Shown here in pieces: positions 33,075 through 43,600 of a DNA stretch of 64,000 nucleotides. Source of the DNA: Crocodylus rhombifer (lineage: Eukaryota; Chordata; Crocodylia; Crocodylidae); contig JAVSML010024016.1 of assembly GCA_038503035.1 (NCBI GenBank), forward strand, positions 914,558-978,557. The letters run 5' to 3'. A program made the position numbers and the translations under genes. The notes under the pieces are model-generated. The model saw nothing but the letters and a program-made list of their open reading frames with translations. It ran no database searches and was not told the DNA's origin. Within the stretch, counting starts at the first letter, position 1. The number at the start of each line of letters is the position of its first letter.

Positions 33075-34120
33075 AGAAAAGGACAATTTCCTAAGTTTTT
33101 CTCCAATAGGTGATTTGCATCTAGATCAGAATTGTTGAGTAGGCATTCATTTCATTAAGACGAAGGATGATGCACCACACTGGCCACAAACATGGATGAG
33201 CATAGCTTGCCAAGGCTCTTGACCCTGGTCTGACACAGAACTGAGGAACAGATCTGGGAGAAAAAAACAAAGACTATATTCCCCTTCCTTTCTTTCCCCC
33301 TCTTGAATGGCTCACAGATAGCACAGATGTTACGGGATCTGGGTCTCAGACCAGACTGACATCTGGCATGGCCATCAGAAGCTGGGATTAGGCCACCACA
33401 AGATGAACCCCAGAGGCTGAACCATCCTGGGTACGGTCATCTTCCAATACTACTACCCCTGCCTATTCAACAAAGACTGGGATGATTCAACCAAGGTAAG
33501 TGGGAGAAGGCCAGGCAGTTCAGTCTCTGTGGTACAGTCAATATGGCATCACTACAGGAAGCCAGTGAATGAGGGGGGGAGGGGAAGGGAAGGTACCAAA
33601 CAGTGCTGAGCTGAAGCTTGAGGGCTGTAGGCTGATCCTCAATACAGAAATGTAGGAAAAAATAGGTCTCTGTACTATGGCACCCTTTCTGGTTCAGGCA
33701 AAGTGCTTTCTGGCAGAAGCTGTTGAAAAGTGAATACTTTTGGTTATTCCTGAAGTATGAAGGCATCAGGAACTCTAAAGGAAGAGTTCTCCATCTCTAG
33801 GCAGGTGGTTGAAAGAAACAGAGGCACAGGAAGTGCGCACCACCCTTACCCCCTTAATGAGGGGGCAAAAGGGACAGTAGGATTAAATCACACTCTATAG
33901 ATACTTCTGAGGCCAAAAACACATCTGGTGAAAGTACAGGGTAGGAGAGTATGGGTGGACTGCTACTCAAAGGAGAAATTCTTGTCTGTGCCCTACAAAG
34001 TAACATACAGCCTAGTACATGGACCATGCAATGCTGCCTAGGGTGAGTGCGTATTGTCTAAGCTTAACTTTACCACTGCATCAAACTTTAAAAGTGCTTA
34101 AGTGAAAACAACATAATTTT
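33075..34120. other. Unique DNA, no gene seen
   Basis: No recognisable gene or repeat. The ORF at 33467-33766 (-) has no motif. Confidence 0.5.
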
Positions 34121-34127
34121 TCCACTA

Positions 34128-34344
34128 CAGTAAAATCTCTGTTATCCGCTACTTCATTAACTTCATTAACTGGAATACTCTCTATTAACTGAAGTTTCTG
34201 GCTGGCTGGCCAGACACGGGAGGGGGGCAGGGGTGGAGCTCACACATAGCCGCCACCCCCACCAAGTTATTTCAGATGATCAGAGTTTTTACATAATTGG
34301 CAATCCCCTTACCTCAGGGATGCCGGATAATAGAGATTTAACTG
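34128..34344. mobile_element. Tigger/pogo-like MITE (Tc1/mariner)
   Basis: 217 bp. The left end is CAGTAAAATCTCTGTTATCC and the right end, on the complement, is CAGTTAAATCTCTATTATCC. This CAGT...ATTATCC terminus is characteristic of the Tigger group of Tc1/mariner elements. The left flank is TA (34126-34127); the right flank is CA (34345-34346), one mutation from the expected TA duplication. The interior is non-coding and C-rich. Confidence 0.8.
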
Positions 34345-34903
34345 CATTTGGTTATAAAGAATCTATGGTCCAGAGTACTGACTAAATAGCCTTCTTCAAA
34401 CAATTTCATTGAAAAACCAACTGGGAGACAATTATTGGTGACCTAGAGAAAGTTAAGCTGGAAAATGTCACTATTAAAGACTCTCTTATCAAAGTACAGT
34501 TCTGATCCTTATATTATCAGCTTTGTTTGGGAAAAAAAACTTGCTAGAATCAAGGATAGTGGAATACCAAACTCACCATCCTTCTGGTCAAGGAGTACTG
34601 TAGAGGCATAGTACAGCTGCATGCTTGCAAAGATACTGCTTGAGATTGGTTTAGAAGGGTAGACTGAACTTTGCACAGGGAGCTATGCCAAGTTTCCTAG
34701 ATTCTTTTAACAACTTAGGCCTAATTACTAAGTATATTGTATTGATTTCCTAACAGCAAACATTTAAAACAATTTAAAAGAAAAACCAATTAAGAGAAAA
34801 AGGCACAGAATATAGCTTATAACTCAATTTTTCTAATGCCTTGGCATGTGTGCCATTGCCTTAATCAATGAGCTTTTATACCATTGGAGATATAATTTAA
34901 AGT

Positions 34904-34905
<2 letters not shown>
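34345..34905. other. Unique AT-rich DNA, no gene seen
   Basis: No recognisable gene or repeat. Confidence 0.5.

Positions 34906-34908
<3 letters not shown>

Positions 34909-34981
<73 letters not shown>
34909..34981. repeat. Compound (TC)n(TA)n microsatellite
   Basis: About 19 TC units followed by about 17 TA units without interruption. It produces alternating Arg-Glu and Ile-Tyr shadow ORFs on the minus strand. Confidence 0.98.
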
Positions 34982-34984
<3 letters not shown>

Positions 34985-34985
<1 letters not shown>

Positions 34986-35340
34986 ATGTTGGCTTGCTGA
35001 ACACCAGTGGCAGGATTGAGCAGTCTCTGGCATTGTGACATGGTATTTCAAGTGTATGCCAATATGCCTTCCAGTTGCTACTGAAGCAGGGACCCAAATG
35101 CAGACTTGTTATTGCAGAAACTGGACTTAAATAATGAGGATCTGGGACTAGCTTTCTTTTCCTAATGTAACTGGTAAAGGTCACAGGATAAAGGTCTTCC
35201 TGGAAACTGCCAAGAACACTGAAAATGCAGCGTTAGAGTTTTATGCTGCAAGAAAATAAGTAAACACTGAATAAATAAAGCACACAAAAAGCAAAAATGA
35301 GCACTGACTCATTTTCTAGGCAAAAGACTTTGGATGAGCT
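34985..35340. other. Unique DNA, no gene seen
   Basis: No recognisable gene or repeat. Confidence 0.45.
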
Positions 35341-35354
35341 GTTCAAATACAATA

Positions 35355-35465
35355 AAATGATGATATTTGGTCTAATAAAAGATATCAGATTTACCCAAAG
35401 AACTTTGTCTGCCACTCTCCTTCGACCAATGTGGCTACAAGAACCAACACCCTTGGATGAACTAT
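35355..35465 (+). repeat. Interspersed repeat, AATAAAAGATATCA family
   Basis: TTTGGTCTAATAAAAGATAT, ACCCAAAGAACTTTGTCTGC and GACCAATGTGGCTACAAGAA occur in order. This matches the reverse strand of the copy at 22241-22385, so it is the same dispersed family. Confidence 0.6.
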
Positions 35466-35904
35466 GCTGTTTTTATAGGAGGTAATTCTAGTCTTTGTAG
35501 AATTTACCATACTTTTCAGCTATCACAGAAAGTAGTAGGGAAGTAGTGAACTCCCATTCCCTTGGACTTTCCACATGGTGTGAGCTCACTACAAACCGGC
35601 AGAGATCTGGTAGACTTTTTTCCCTTTCCCTGCAGCATGTTGGTGGTACAGTTATGTTAAGAGGTAGAGTCTCTACCTTGAGCCATTGGTCATATGGTGG
35701 GAGCCCAGGAGCTCCACACTGTATCTTGACTAATGCCTGATATGTGGAGGATGGGAGGGATTCATGAGACAACAACAGTTATTGCATGAGTAAGAAAAAA
35801 ACCTTTGATTTTATGGAGAACTAATACAGAATTGAACCTTCAGTTCTTCCTGATCCCCAGGTTCCTCACCCAATACTACCCATTGTAAGGGACCATTGCT
35901 AAAT

Positions 35905-36006
35905 TTTAATATTTTATTTGTATGTCCCTACAGGGTCAGGAAGATATTGCTCCCTTTCCCAGTGTTTAATGAATAATATTGTGTCCTGCTGTTTAAATCT
36001 ATCCTT
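35905..36006 (+). repeat. Shared 100-bp module, copy 2
   Basis: TGTCCCTACAGGGTCAGGAA, CCCAGTGTTTAATGAATAAT and CTGCTGTTTAAATCTATCCT match 27660-27765. Here it stands alone in otherwise unique DNA, immediately before an exon-like stretch. Confidence 0.8.
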
Positions 36007-36021
36007 GTATTTTACATTCAG

Positions 36022-36158
36022 TTGTACAGCTTCCTCAAGCCACAGTTACACCCTTGCTAATAGGCTCAAATATTCAGCTAGAAGTTCCCATTCCCATAAA
36101 TGTCTTTCCAGCCCTTTGCCCCCGATCAGATGTGCACTTGACCCAGCCCACGATCATG
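36022..36158 (+). other. Exon-like open stretch, 137 bp
   Basis: Preceded by a pyrimidine-rich tract and AG (TATTTTACATTCAG), and followed by the strong splice-donor match ATG|GTAAGTG at 36159. The third frame is open for 45 codons with unbiased composition ('VQLPQATVTPLLIGSNIQLE', then 'VPIPINVFPALCPRSDVHL'). No protein family is recognised. It could be a host exon or a chance match next to a repeat module. Confidence 0.25.
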
Positions 36159-36304
36159 GTAAGTGATAAGCTGTATTTTGGTATGTGTTATAAAATGCCA
36201 GTGCTCAAATACTGCAGAAGGTACCTCCTACACAAGACTTTTCTGGCACCCTATACTACAGTGTGAAGCTTGACAAACACCTAAGACAGTAGCATGACCT
36301 TCAG

Positions 36305-36542
36305 TGGCTATGCATAGGGTGTACATGGAGAGCACTGGGGCACCCCCTGACAGCCAGTGCCCCCCCACTTAGGCAATGGGTAGAGGGGGTGCCAGTGCCC
36401 CCCCTGCGAGCGCCGGCCAGGGAGTGGCCTCCAGGTCAGCACAATCAGCTGTGGCAGACCTCCCCCCACCCCCGGGTCACTGACTGGCCGCTGAGGGGGC
36501 GTGTGCCCCCCCAACTCAGGAGGCACCAGTCACCCGTGATGA
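36305..36542 (-). mobile_element. GC-rich dispersed element X, copy 3
   Basis: Minus-strand copy of the family at 25633 and 51607. Shared blocks read on the plus strand are GAGAGCACTGGGGCACCCCC, GCCAGGGAGTGG, and the end AGGAGGCACCAGTCACCC. C-run rich and non-coding. Confidence 0.65.
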
Positions 36543-36544
36543 CA

Positions 36545-38395
36545 TTCATGCCAACGTGCTTGTTACTAATCTTGTTTAAATTATATTCCTTGTGTTGCAA
36601 GACCTGCAGGTGAGCAAGGGGGTTGCAATGGATATTTCAGGATATTCTAGTAGAGCAAATACAGCACAACTCCTCATTTCAGCAGCATTCAGCAGCATGT
36701 GTACTAACATAAGATCTTAGTGTAGCTCAGAAACCTTATGTGACTTTCTAGTCTCAACTTATGCCTGCCTGGTAGCTGTGGAGCTGAATGCAGATGAAGG
36801 CAGCTATTATCATATTATACACTCATTCAAACATTCTTATTTGTTTCCCCTCAAGAGGCCTCAAGAAAGAACTTTCTGCTGCCCGGCTGAGTAATTTAGG
36901 AAACATTCAGTATTGTTCTGAAGAATTACTACAAAGCACCACATACGCTAATTGATTTAGAAAAGCAAATAACAGTACAAGCTTGATTTAGTAAATTTGT
37001 TCCACAGGTGTTATTGGACACTCCAATTATTTATACAGATTACTCAAATCAATTTTCTAACATAAATTGGCTCTGTGCTGTTTAAAAAGCATTTTAACAG
37101 CTATGAAATCAGGCTCCACTTTACATTAACAACTCACACAGCTGGTAACACCCTGCAGACATATTTTAAAGATAGGCAGTGGTTTGTTTAATTTTGATGG
37201 CAGTACAACTTGACAATGTCCAAATGTTCATTTTAGAAGAGGAACAAGAATTAAGGCACCTACACTATCTGCATGAAACACTTTGTTCTTTTCAGCCAAA
37301 CTTACGGAAGTCAGCCTTTCTTTCTTGAAAAGGAATGGGAGGTAACAGGCCATTCCTATCACCATTTACATGAGCACAGATGTGAACAGGAAGGTTTTGG
37401 TGCATATGTAATTACTGTTTAAGAACATTCTTTTTTATGGCAACCGCATTGGCACATTAAGAACGGGAACATAATCTGCTTACATATAGGAATCACACTA
37501 AGGTGACCAATAGGCAATGAAAGTCAATCATTAGGACTTTTTTCATTACAACCTAGGGTTCAGTAATGCAAAGTTTATGTCAACAACCTAATGATAGTCA
37601 TTCCATATACAGAGATCCAAGGAAAAAGACAAATATTTACTTTCTGTGAACTTGTTCAGCTTATTATTTAGAGCAAGCAAACACTGCATAGCTTTGCTAC
37701 TAATAAAATCCAGATGTTGATGGGAAAACTTTAATTTGTTTTAAAAAGAAGAAAAAGGATTTAAGCCTAAGATAAATGTGAAACTACAGAGTGCATCTAA
37801 TTATCAGCAACTCCCTTTCCCTAGAAGTAGTTAAATAAGCCTTTTATTTTTTAAAGGTAGTATGAACTATGCAATTCATACTACCTTTGGCTGTTAAATT
37901 CTGCACATCATTTAGATGTACTTAGATATTCTAATACAATACAGTTGTAATGCAACTCCATTAGGTTACCAGAGCAACATCAGTCTCAGAGAAGTTCCAC
38001 TCACTTGCATTGTACCCTGCCTGACTCAGCATTAGTTTACTATTCCAAATCTGCCTCCAAAATTGGATAATGGAACACAGCTATGGAATATGCTGAGCAC
38101 CTTGCACTTTAATATGATTTGACAGCCAAAAGCTTAGCTATGAAATAGTATCATGAATACAGGAAAAACCTCTAATAAACTGGAGATAAAGCTCAAATGA
38201 CAGTCATGGATATAAACAAGTTAGCTCCATCACTTTTCTTTAAGCCACTGACACCTCTCACCTCATTCTACTTTGGTTGGATAGTGAAACAGGGATTCAC
38301 TGTTCTGTCCAAAGGAGTCTCTTAATCACTAGAAATTGAATTGACTCATTTATGCAGAATGTACAGTAAGGAAGTACAGTGTTCCCCCATACTAG
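36545..38395. other. 1.85 kb of unique AT-rich DNA
   Basis: The longest stretch here without any recognisable transposon, low-complexity run or ORF of note. It contains a perfect 14-bp-arm hairpin at 37853-37888. Its freedom from repeats makes it a candidate place to look for conserved non-coding sequence, but that cannot be judged from one genome. Confidence 0.5.
37853..37888. repeat. Perfect 14-bp-arm hairpin
   Basis: AAAGGTAGTATGAA, 8-base loop, TTCATACTACCTTT. Confidence 0.95.
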
Positions 38396-38424
38396 AAGGC
38401 CTAGGGGCACAGGGGAGAGCAACA

Positions 38425-40205
38425 AAGGTGATGTCATGGTGGGGGTCTCCTATAAACCACCAGACCGGGCGAAGTGGTGGAGGAGGATTTCTTCAAACAA
38501 CTAGTGGAAGTTTCCCAGTCACAGGCCCTGGTTCTCATGGGGGACTTCAATCACCCTGACATCTGCTGGGAGGGTAATACAGCAGGGCACAGGCAATCCA
38601 GGGAATTTTTGGAGAGTGTTGGGGACAACTTTCTGGTGCAAGTGCTGGAGCGGCAACTATAGGGCATCCTCTTCTCGACCTGCTGCTTACAAACAGGGAA
38701 GAATTGGTGGGGAATGTAGTAGTGAATGGCAGCTTGGGCAGCACTGATTAAAGCACTGGGCCAAAGCACAACTGCAGTTGCAGCTAGCATGGTACGTGAA
38801 GGGTAACAAGAAGGGTTTCTATGAGCATGTCTGTAGCAAGAGGAGGATCAAGGAAAGTGTGGGTCCCTTACTGAATGGAGGAGGCAACCTTGTGACAGAG
38901 GATGCAGAAAAGGCTGAAGTGCTTAATGCCTTTTGTGCCTCAATCTTCACAGGCAAGGTCAGCTCCCAGACTACTTCACGAGGCAGCACAGTTTGGGTGG
39001 GGGGGAGGAGGTGCACGGCCATCAGTGGTGAAAAAACAGGTTAGGGATTACCTAGAAAAGCTGGACAGTCCTTGGGGCTGGATGGGATACACCCAAGGGT
39101 TCTGAGGGAGTTGGCTGATGTGATTGCAGAGCCATTGTCCGGCATCTCTGAAAGCTCAAGGCGATCAAGAGAGGTCCCAGATGATTGGAGCAGGACAAAA
39201 ATAGTGCCCGTACTTAAAAAAGAGAAAAAGGAGGATCCATAGAACTACAAACCAGTCAGGCTCACCTCAATCCTTGGAAAAATCATGAAGCAGATCCTCA
39301 AGGAATCCATTTCTAAGCACTTGGAGGAGAAAAAGGTGATTAGGAACTGTCAGCATGGATTCACAAGGGGCAAGTCATGTCTAACCAACTCGATTGCCTT
39401 CTGTGATGAGATAACTAGCTCTATGGATGTGGAGAAACTGGTGGATGTGTTGTACTTTGATTTTAGCAAGGCTGTTGATACGGTCACAACATTCTTGCAG
39501 GCAAGATAAGGAAGTATGGGCTGGATGAATGGACTGTAAGGCAGATAGAAAACTGACTGGAGCATCAGGCTCTGAGAGTACTAAATGATGATTTGATGTC
39601 TAGTTGGCAGCTGGTATCAAGTGGAGTGCCCCAAGGGTCAGTCCTGGGGCCTGTTTTGTTCAATGTCATCATCAACGACCTGGGAGTTGGCACAGAGTGC
39701 ACCCTCAATAAGTTTGCCAATGACACCAAGTTGGGGGAAGTAGTAGATATGCTGGAGGGTAGGGCTAGGATTCAGAGTGACCTAGACAAATTGGAGGATT
39801 GGACCAAAAGGAATCTCATGAGATTCAGCAAGGATAAGTGCAAAGTCCTGCACTTAGGATGGAATGATTCCATACACAAGTACAAGCTGGGAGCTGACTG
39901 GCTGGGCAACAGCTCTGCAGGAAAGGACGTGAGGGTTATAGTGAACAATAAGCTATTAATCCATGAACCTTATTGCCAAGAAGGCTAGCTGTATATTGTG
40001 TTGCACTGGTAGATGTGGTGCCAGTAGATCAAGGGAAGTAATTATTTCCCTCTATTCAGCACTGGTGAGCCCACATCTGGAGCACTGTGCTCAGTTTAGG
40101 CCCCCCACTACAGAAAGAATGTGGAGAAATTGGAGAGAATCCAACAGAGGGAGACACAAATGGTGAGGGGGCTGGGGCACATGACTTATGAGGAAAGACT
40201 GAGGT
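38425..40205 (+). mobile_element. CR1 LINE, ORF2 fragment of a diverged subfamily
   Basis: Covers ORF2 from the middle of the endonuclease to near the end of the reverse transcriptase. Visible blocks are the EN '[19 protein letters not shown]' and RT fingers 'GFTRGKSCLTNSIAFCDEIT'. Next come palm 'DVLYFDFSKAVDTV', '[20 protein letters not shown]', and the catalytic box 'KFANDTKLGE', then 'SKDKCKVLHLG' and 'LYSALVSPHLEHCAQF'. No 3' tail is present; similarity ends at about 40205. Several frameshifts occur (near 38660, 39050, 39510, 39990). Wording such as 'SSMDVEKLVDVLYFDFSKA' differs from the other copies, so this is a different CR1 subfamily. Confidence 0.92.
39285..39988 (+). pseudogene. 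CR1 reverse transcriptase remnant (FAND box)
   Basis: Two plus-strand frames (39285-39509 and 39593-39988) hold the RT core. The catalytic box is FAND instead of FADD, so the second catalytic aspartate pair is broken, and the first palm motif 'YFDFSKA' is followed by a frameshift. Typical CR1 blocks surround it. Confidence 0.85.
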
Positions 40206-40206
40206 A

Positions 40207-40647
40207 ACTGGGCTTATTGGGTATATGTACATGGCACAGCATTTGATCCTCATTAATTTATCGCGCCTTAAAATTATCAAGCCCAGGTTATTTTGGTGTG
40301 TTGAGTTTGTGTTTGCACACTACAGGCTTTTCAATGAGTTAAGTCTCATGTGTAATTCCCATGGATTCCAGTAGGGGGAGGCAAATACTAATCGACCCCC
40401 AGTAATGTCTTTCCTAATGAATTACAACAGGAGGCACATGTAAACCTGTGTCCACGGTCCCCACCCCCTGCCACCCATCCCCCACCAGGAGCATTATGTT
40501 AAGTCATCCCCCCATACACCACACCTGGCCATGGTCACCTCAAAACCCTACCACTTGCCCCCGCCTAGGCTCAGGCCAGTCTCCCAGTAGGCAACCCCAT
40601 GATGACTGTGATGACAAACCGTGTGAATCATCCCCTCCCTTCCCACT
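40207..40647. other. Non-CR1 spacer between two CR1 pieces
   Basis: 440 bp with CCCCA-rich sequence at 40455-40640. It may itself be a short element (it includes CATGTAAACCTGTGTCC near 40437, similar to foldback ends elsewhere), but the ends are not defined. Confidence 0.4.
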
Positions 40648-40650
40648 AAG

Positions 40651-41040
40651 ATGCTTACGGGCAACCAACATGGGTTCATTAGAGGCAGGTCCTGTCAGAC
40701 CAACCTGGTGGCCTTCTACGACCAGGTCACCAAATCCTTAGATGCAGGGGTAGCAGTGGACATGGTCTTTCTGGACTTTTGGAAGGCCTTCAACACTGTC
40801 TCTCACCCCGTTCTCATTAAAAAACTGGGGGACTGTAGTGTCAACACCTACACAGTCAAATGGGTCACCAACTGGCTGGAGGGCCGCACCCAGAGAGTGG
40901 TAGTGGACGGGTCATTTTCAACCTGGAGGGTTATGGGCAGTGGGGTCACCCAGGGCTCGGTCTCCGGGCCCGCACTGTTCAACATCTTCATCAGTGACTT
41001 GAACGAGGGGGTAAAAAGCACAACTGTTCAAATTTGCTGA
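40651..41040 (+). pseudogene. CR1 RT palm remnant, FADD box retained
   Basis: 129 codons of RT palm. The main frame ends at 41040 because of a one-base shift just before the catalytic box. In the shifted frame 'KFADDTKMWG' follows, the only intact FADD among the four RT copies in the window. The reading then continues with 'GRNRLQLDLDRLQGG'-like sequence. Confidence 0.85.
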
Positions 41041-41322
41041 TGACACTAAGATGTGGGGGGGTTGTGGGCATGCTAGAAGGGAGGAATAGGCTACAATTGG
41101 ACCTAGACAGGTTACAGGGTGGGCAGATGAGAATAGGATGGGATTCAACACTGACAAGTGCAAGGTGATGCACCTGGGAGGAAGAACCAGCACCATACCT
41201 ACAGGTTGGGGAACTCCCTTTTCATCAGTGCAGAGGCAGAAAAGGATCTTGGAGTCATCATTGATGCCAAGATGAACATGGGCCGGTAGTGTGGGGATGC
41301 AGTCAGGAAGGCCAACCACACC

Positions 41323-41835
41323 TTGTCATGCATCCACAGACGCATCTTGAGCAGGTCCAAGGAGGTGATCCTCTGCCTCTATGCAGCACTGGTCAGGCCG
41401 CAGCTGGAGTACTGCATTCAGTTCTGGGCGCCGCACTTCAAGAGGGATGTGGACAACATGGAGAGGGTCCAGAGGAGGGCCACTCGCTTGATCAGGGGGC
41501 AGCAAGGCAGGCCCTATGAGGAGAGGCTAAGGGACCTGTACCTTTTCAGCTTCCACAAGAGAAGGCTGAGGGGGGATCTAGTGGCCTGTTACAAACCAGT
41601 CAGGGGGGATCAGCAGGCATTGGGGGAGTCACTGTTCCCCCGAGCACCGCCAGGAGGGACCAGGAATAACGATCACAAGCTGGCAGAGGGTAAATTCAGA
41701 TTAGACACCAGGAGGCGCTACTTCACTGTCAGGGTGGCTAGGATCTGGAACCAACTTCCAAGAGAAGTGGTGCTGGCTCCTACCTTGGGGGTCTTTAAGA
41801 CAAAGCTAGACAAACACCTTGCTGGGGTCGTTTGA
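41323..41835 (+). pseudogene. CR1 ORF2 C-terminal domain, 170 codons open
   Basis: An uninterrupted frame with '[20 protein letters not shown]', 'RVQRRATRLIRGQQGRPYEE' and 'ARIWNQLPREVVLAPTLGVF', ending 'KLDKHLAGVV'. This is the complete CR1 C-terminal region to the natural stop. Upstream frameshifts disconnect it from the palm. Confidence 0.9.
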
Positions 41836-41914
41836 GCAAGTACTTTTTCCTGCCAAGGCAGGGGTTGGACTCGATGATCTGCTCAGGTCCCTTCCGACCC
41901 TACAAACTATGAAA

Positions 41915-42840
41915 CTGTTAAACCATTTTTTAGTGTAAGTACCCCCAGCAGCCAGATGTCAAGCAGGGGGAGTGGGGAGGGTGGCACGCAGTGGGATGCT
42001 GAGTGGGGAGGTGGGGACAGCGCACAGGCAGGTGGGGATGAATCACCACTGCTTCCCAAAAGCAGGGCCAGGGCACAGTGAGGGCAGCAGTCCCCCTCTG
42101 TGGGGTGGGGAAGCTTACCAGGCTGCTGTGTGGCAGCAGCGGCTGTCACATGCCAGCTTCCCTGCCCTACAGAGGGGCGCTGCTGCCCTCGCCCACCCTG
42201 GCCCTACTTCTGGGAAGTGGCAGCACTCTATCCCCACCTGCCTGCGCCTACCCCCTAGGACCAGTCCAAGTACCCCCAGGGATACACATACCCCCAGTTG
42301 ACAACCCCTGCCACAGAGGATAATATATGCATATGCATATAAGGAGTGCGTACAAATTCCTACTAAGAAACATGCTATAACACAATAAAGTATTCAGTAT
42401 ACGGTCTGACTCTGGATTGAAGCCACTGCTTCCTTGTAGTGAGAGAAGAGAGGCCAAGCAGCAGTTGAAGGAAAAATCTAGCTATTCAGTGAATAGAAGC
42501 CTGGAAAGTAACAATCCTTAAGGAGACTTAGGGGTAAGAGTGGACAGATAGCAAGTTAAGTAGGTGTTTACAGTGTAACCTGGCAGAAGGCTACTGTCAT
42601 GCTGGGATACAATGTGTCTTCTCTGTATAAGCTAGCTATTGAACTACAGCTAGTTGCCTGCTTTAGTGCTGTTTTTGTTGCACAATACTGTGCTTGGTCT
42701 CCCTGCTGTTTATGGGTATGTACACAGAAACACACGAATTTGGCTAAATAGCATCCAGTTTGGGCACTAGATTGGTTAAAGTGGGCATGATTCTACCATG
42801 CACCATATAGTGAGGTTGAAGTGTTGTAGCCATCATTAGA
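41915..42840. other. G-rich patch then unique DNA
   Basis: 41960-42270 is GC-rich with short repeats (GTGGGGAGGTGGGGAC). It gives ORFs on both strands that are not called. 42280-42840 is unique AT-rich DNA with a small ATATGCATATGCATAT stretch near 42325. Confidence 0.45.
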
Positions 42841-42845
42841 AGATA

Positions 42846-43130
42846 CCATATTTTCTTGCATACAACACACCCTTGAATAAAATATACGCCTTGCTTTTGA
42901 AAGGCATAATGCAGGAAAAAAAGAGCCTCTGCCGGAGGAGAAAGAGAAATTATCCACAGCCAGCAGTTAGGGAGCCCTGCCTACAGCTTTACTTTTCCTT
43001 ATGTTTTTCTCCTGGCAGAGGCTTAAGCAGCAGTGGTGTTACTATATTCCCTTGAATCTAATGTGCACTCCAATTTCCAGCAGTTGAATTTTGGAGGAAA
43101 AAGGTGAATGTTGTATGCAAGAAAATATGA
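42846..43130. mobile_element. Tc1/mariner-like MITE with TA flanks
   Basis: 285 bp. The left end is CCATATTTTCTTGCATACAA and the right end complement is TCATATTTTCTTGCATACAA, giving a TIR of about 25 bp with few mismatches. TA occurs immediately outside both ends (42844-42845, 43131-43132), as expected for Tc1/mariner target duplication. The interior contains an inverted GCCTCTGCCGGAGGAG-like pair. Non-coding. Confidence 0.82.
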
Positions 43131-43134
43131 TATT

Positions 43135-43598
43135 ACCAAACAAATCTCACACCACACAAATACATTGCAAGTTTCCTAGGTGTTGCACAACTACTATTGC
43201 TACCACCAATATGCTGTACAATATAGAACAATGGAACTGAACTAGAAGACAAATGGAACTTTACTTGCATGGCATGAATCCATTACTTTTGATAAAGCTT
43301 TCTGAATTTACAGTTGCTAAAGATCTGAGATTAAAGTGTTTATGTAGTGTATCACTTGTAATTAAATTCTTATTTGTAATAAGCATTGTTTAATTTCCTT
43401 CTCTGAGCTTAAACTAAATTCAAAGTACCATACTGTGCATGGCTACAGTACTCAACTTTTCAGTGCCCCTTTTAAGTTGGCAGAAAAACAATTGGCATAA
43501 TAAGTAACAAGTCACAAGAAGAAAAGTATTTCTGTATAACCATTGCACCCCTGAAGCAGACTATTGGACATCAGAACAAAGGTTCAATAGTCAGAAAC
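43135..43598. other. Unique AT-rich DNA, no gene seen
   Basis: No recognisable gene or repeat. Confidence 0.5.
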
Positions 43599-43600
43599 TA

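Larger units (their letters stand above)
40648..41913 (+). mobile_element. CR1 LINE, RT to 3' tail
   Basis: A 5'-truncated CR1 beginning in the RT fingers ('GNQHGFIRGRSCQTNLVAFY'). It runs through the palm 'DMVFLDFWKAFNTVSHPVL', '[16 protein letters not shown]', an intact FADD box, and a long C-terminal frame at 41323-41835. It ends with the signature GGACTCGATGATCTGCTCAG and tail CCTACAAACTATGAAAC. It is the best preserved CR1 3' end in the window and is closely similar to the copy at 4539-5497. Confidence 0.95.

Noticed and set aside
34833..35184. ORFs with Arg-Glu and Ile-Tyr repeats
   Set aside because: They are direct readouts of the TC/TA microsatellite.
40918..41319. 133-codon minus-strand ORF
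   Set aside because: It is a shadow of the CR1 reverse transcriptase on the plus strand.
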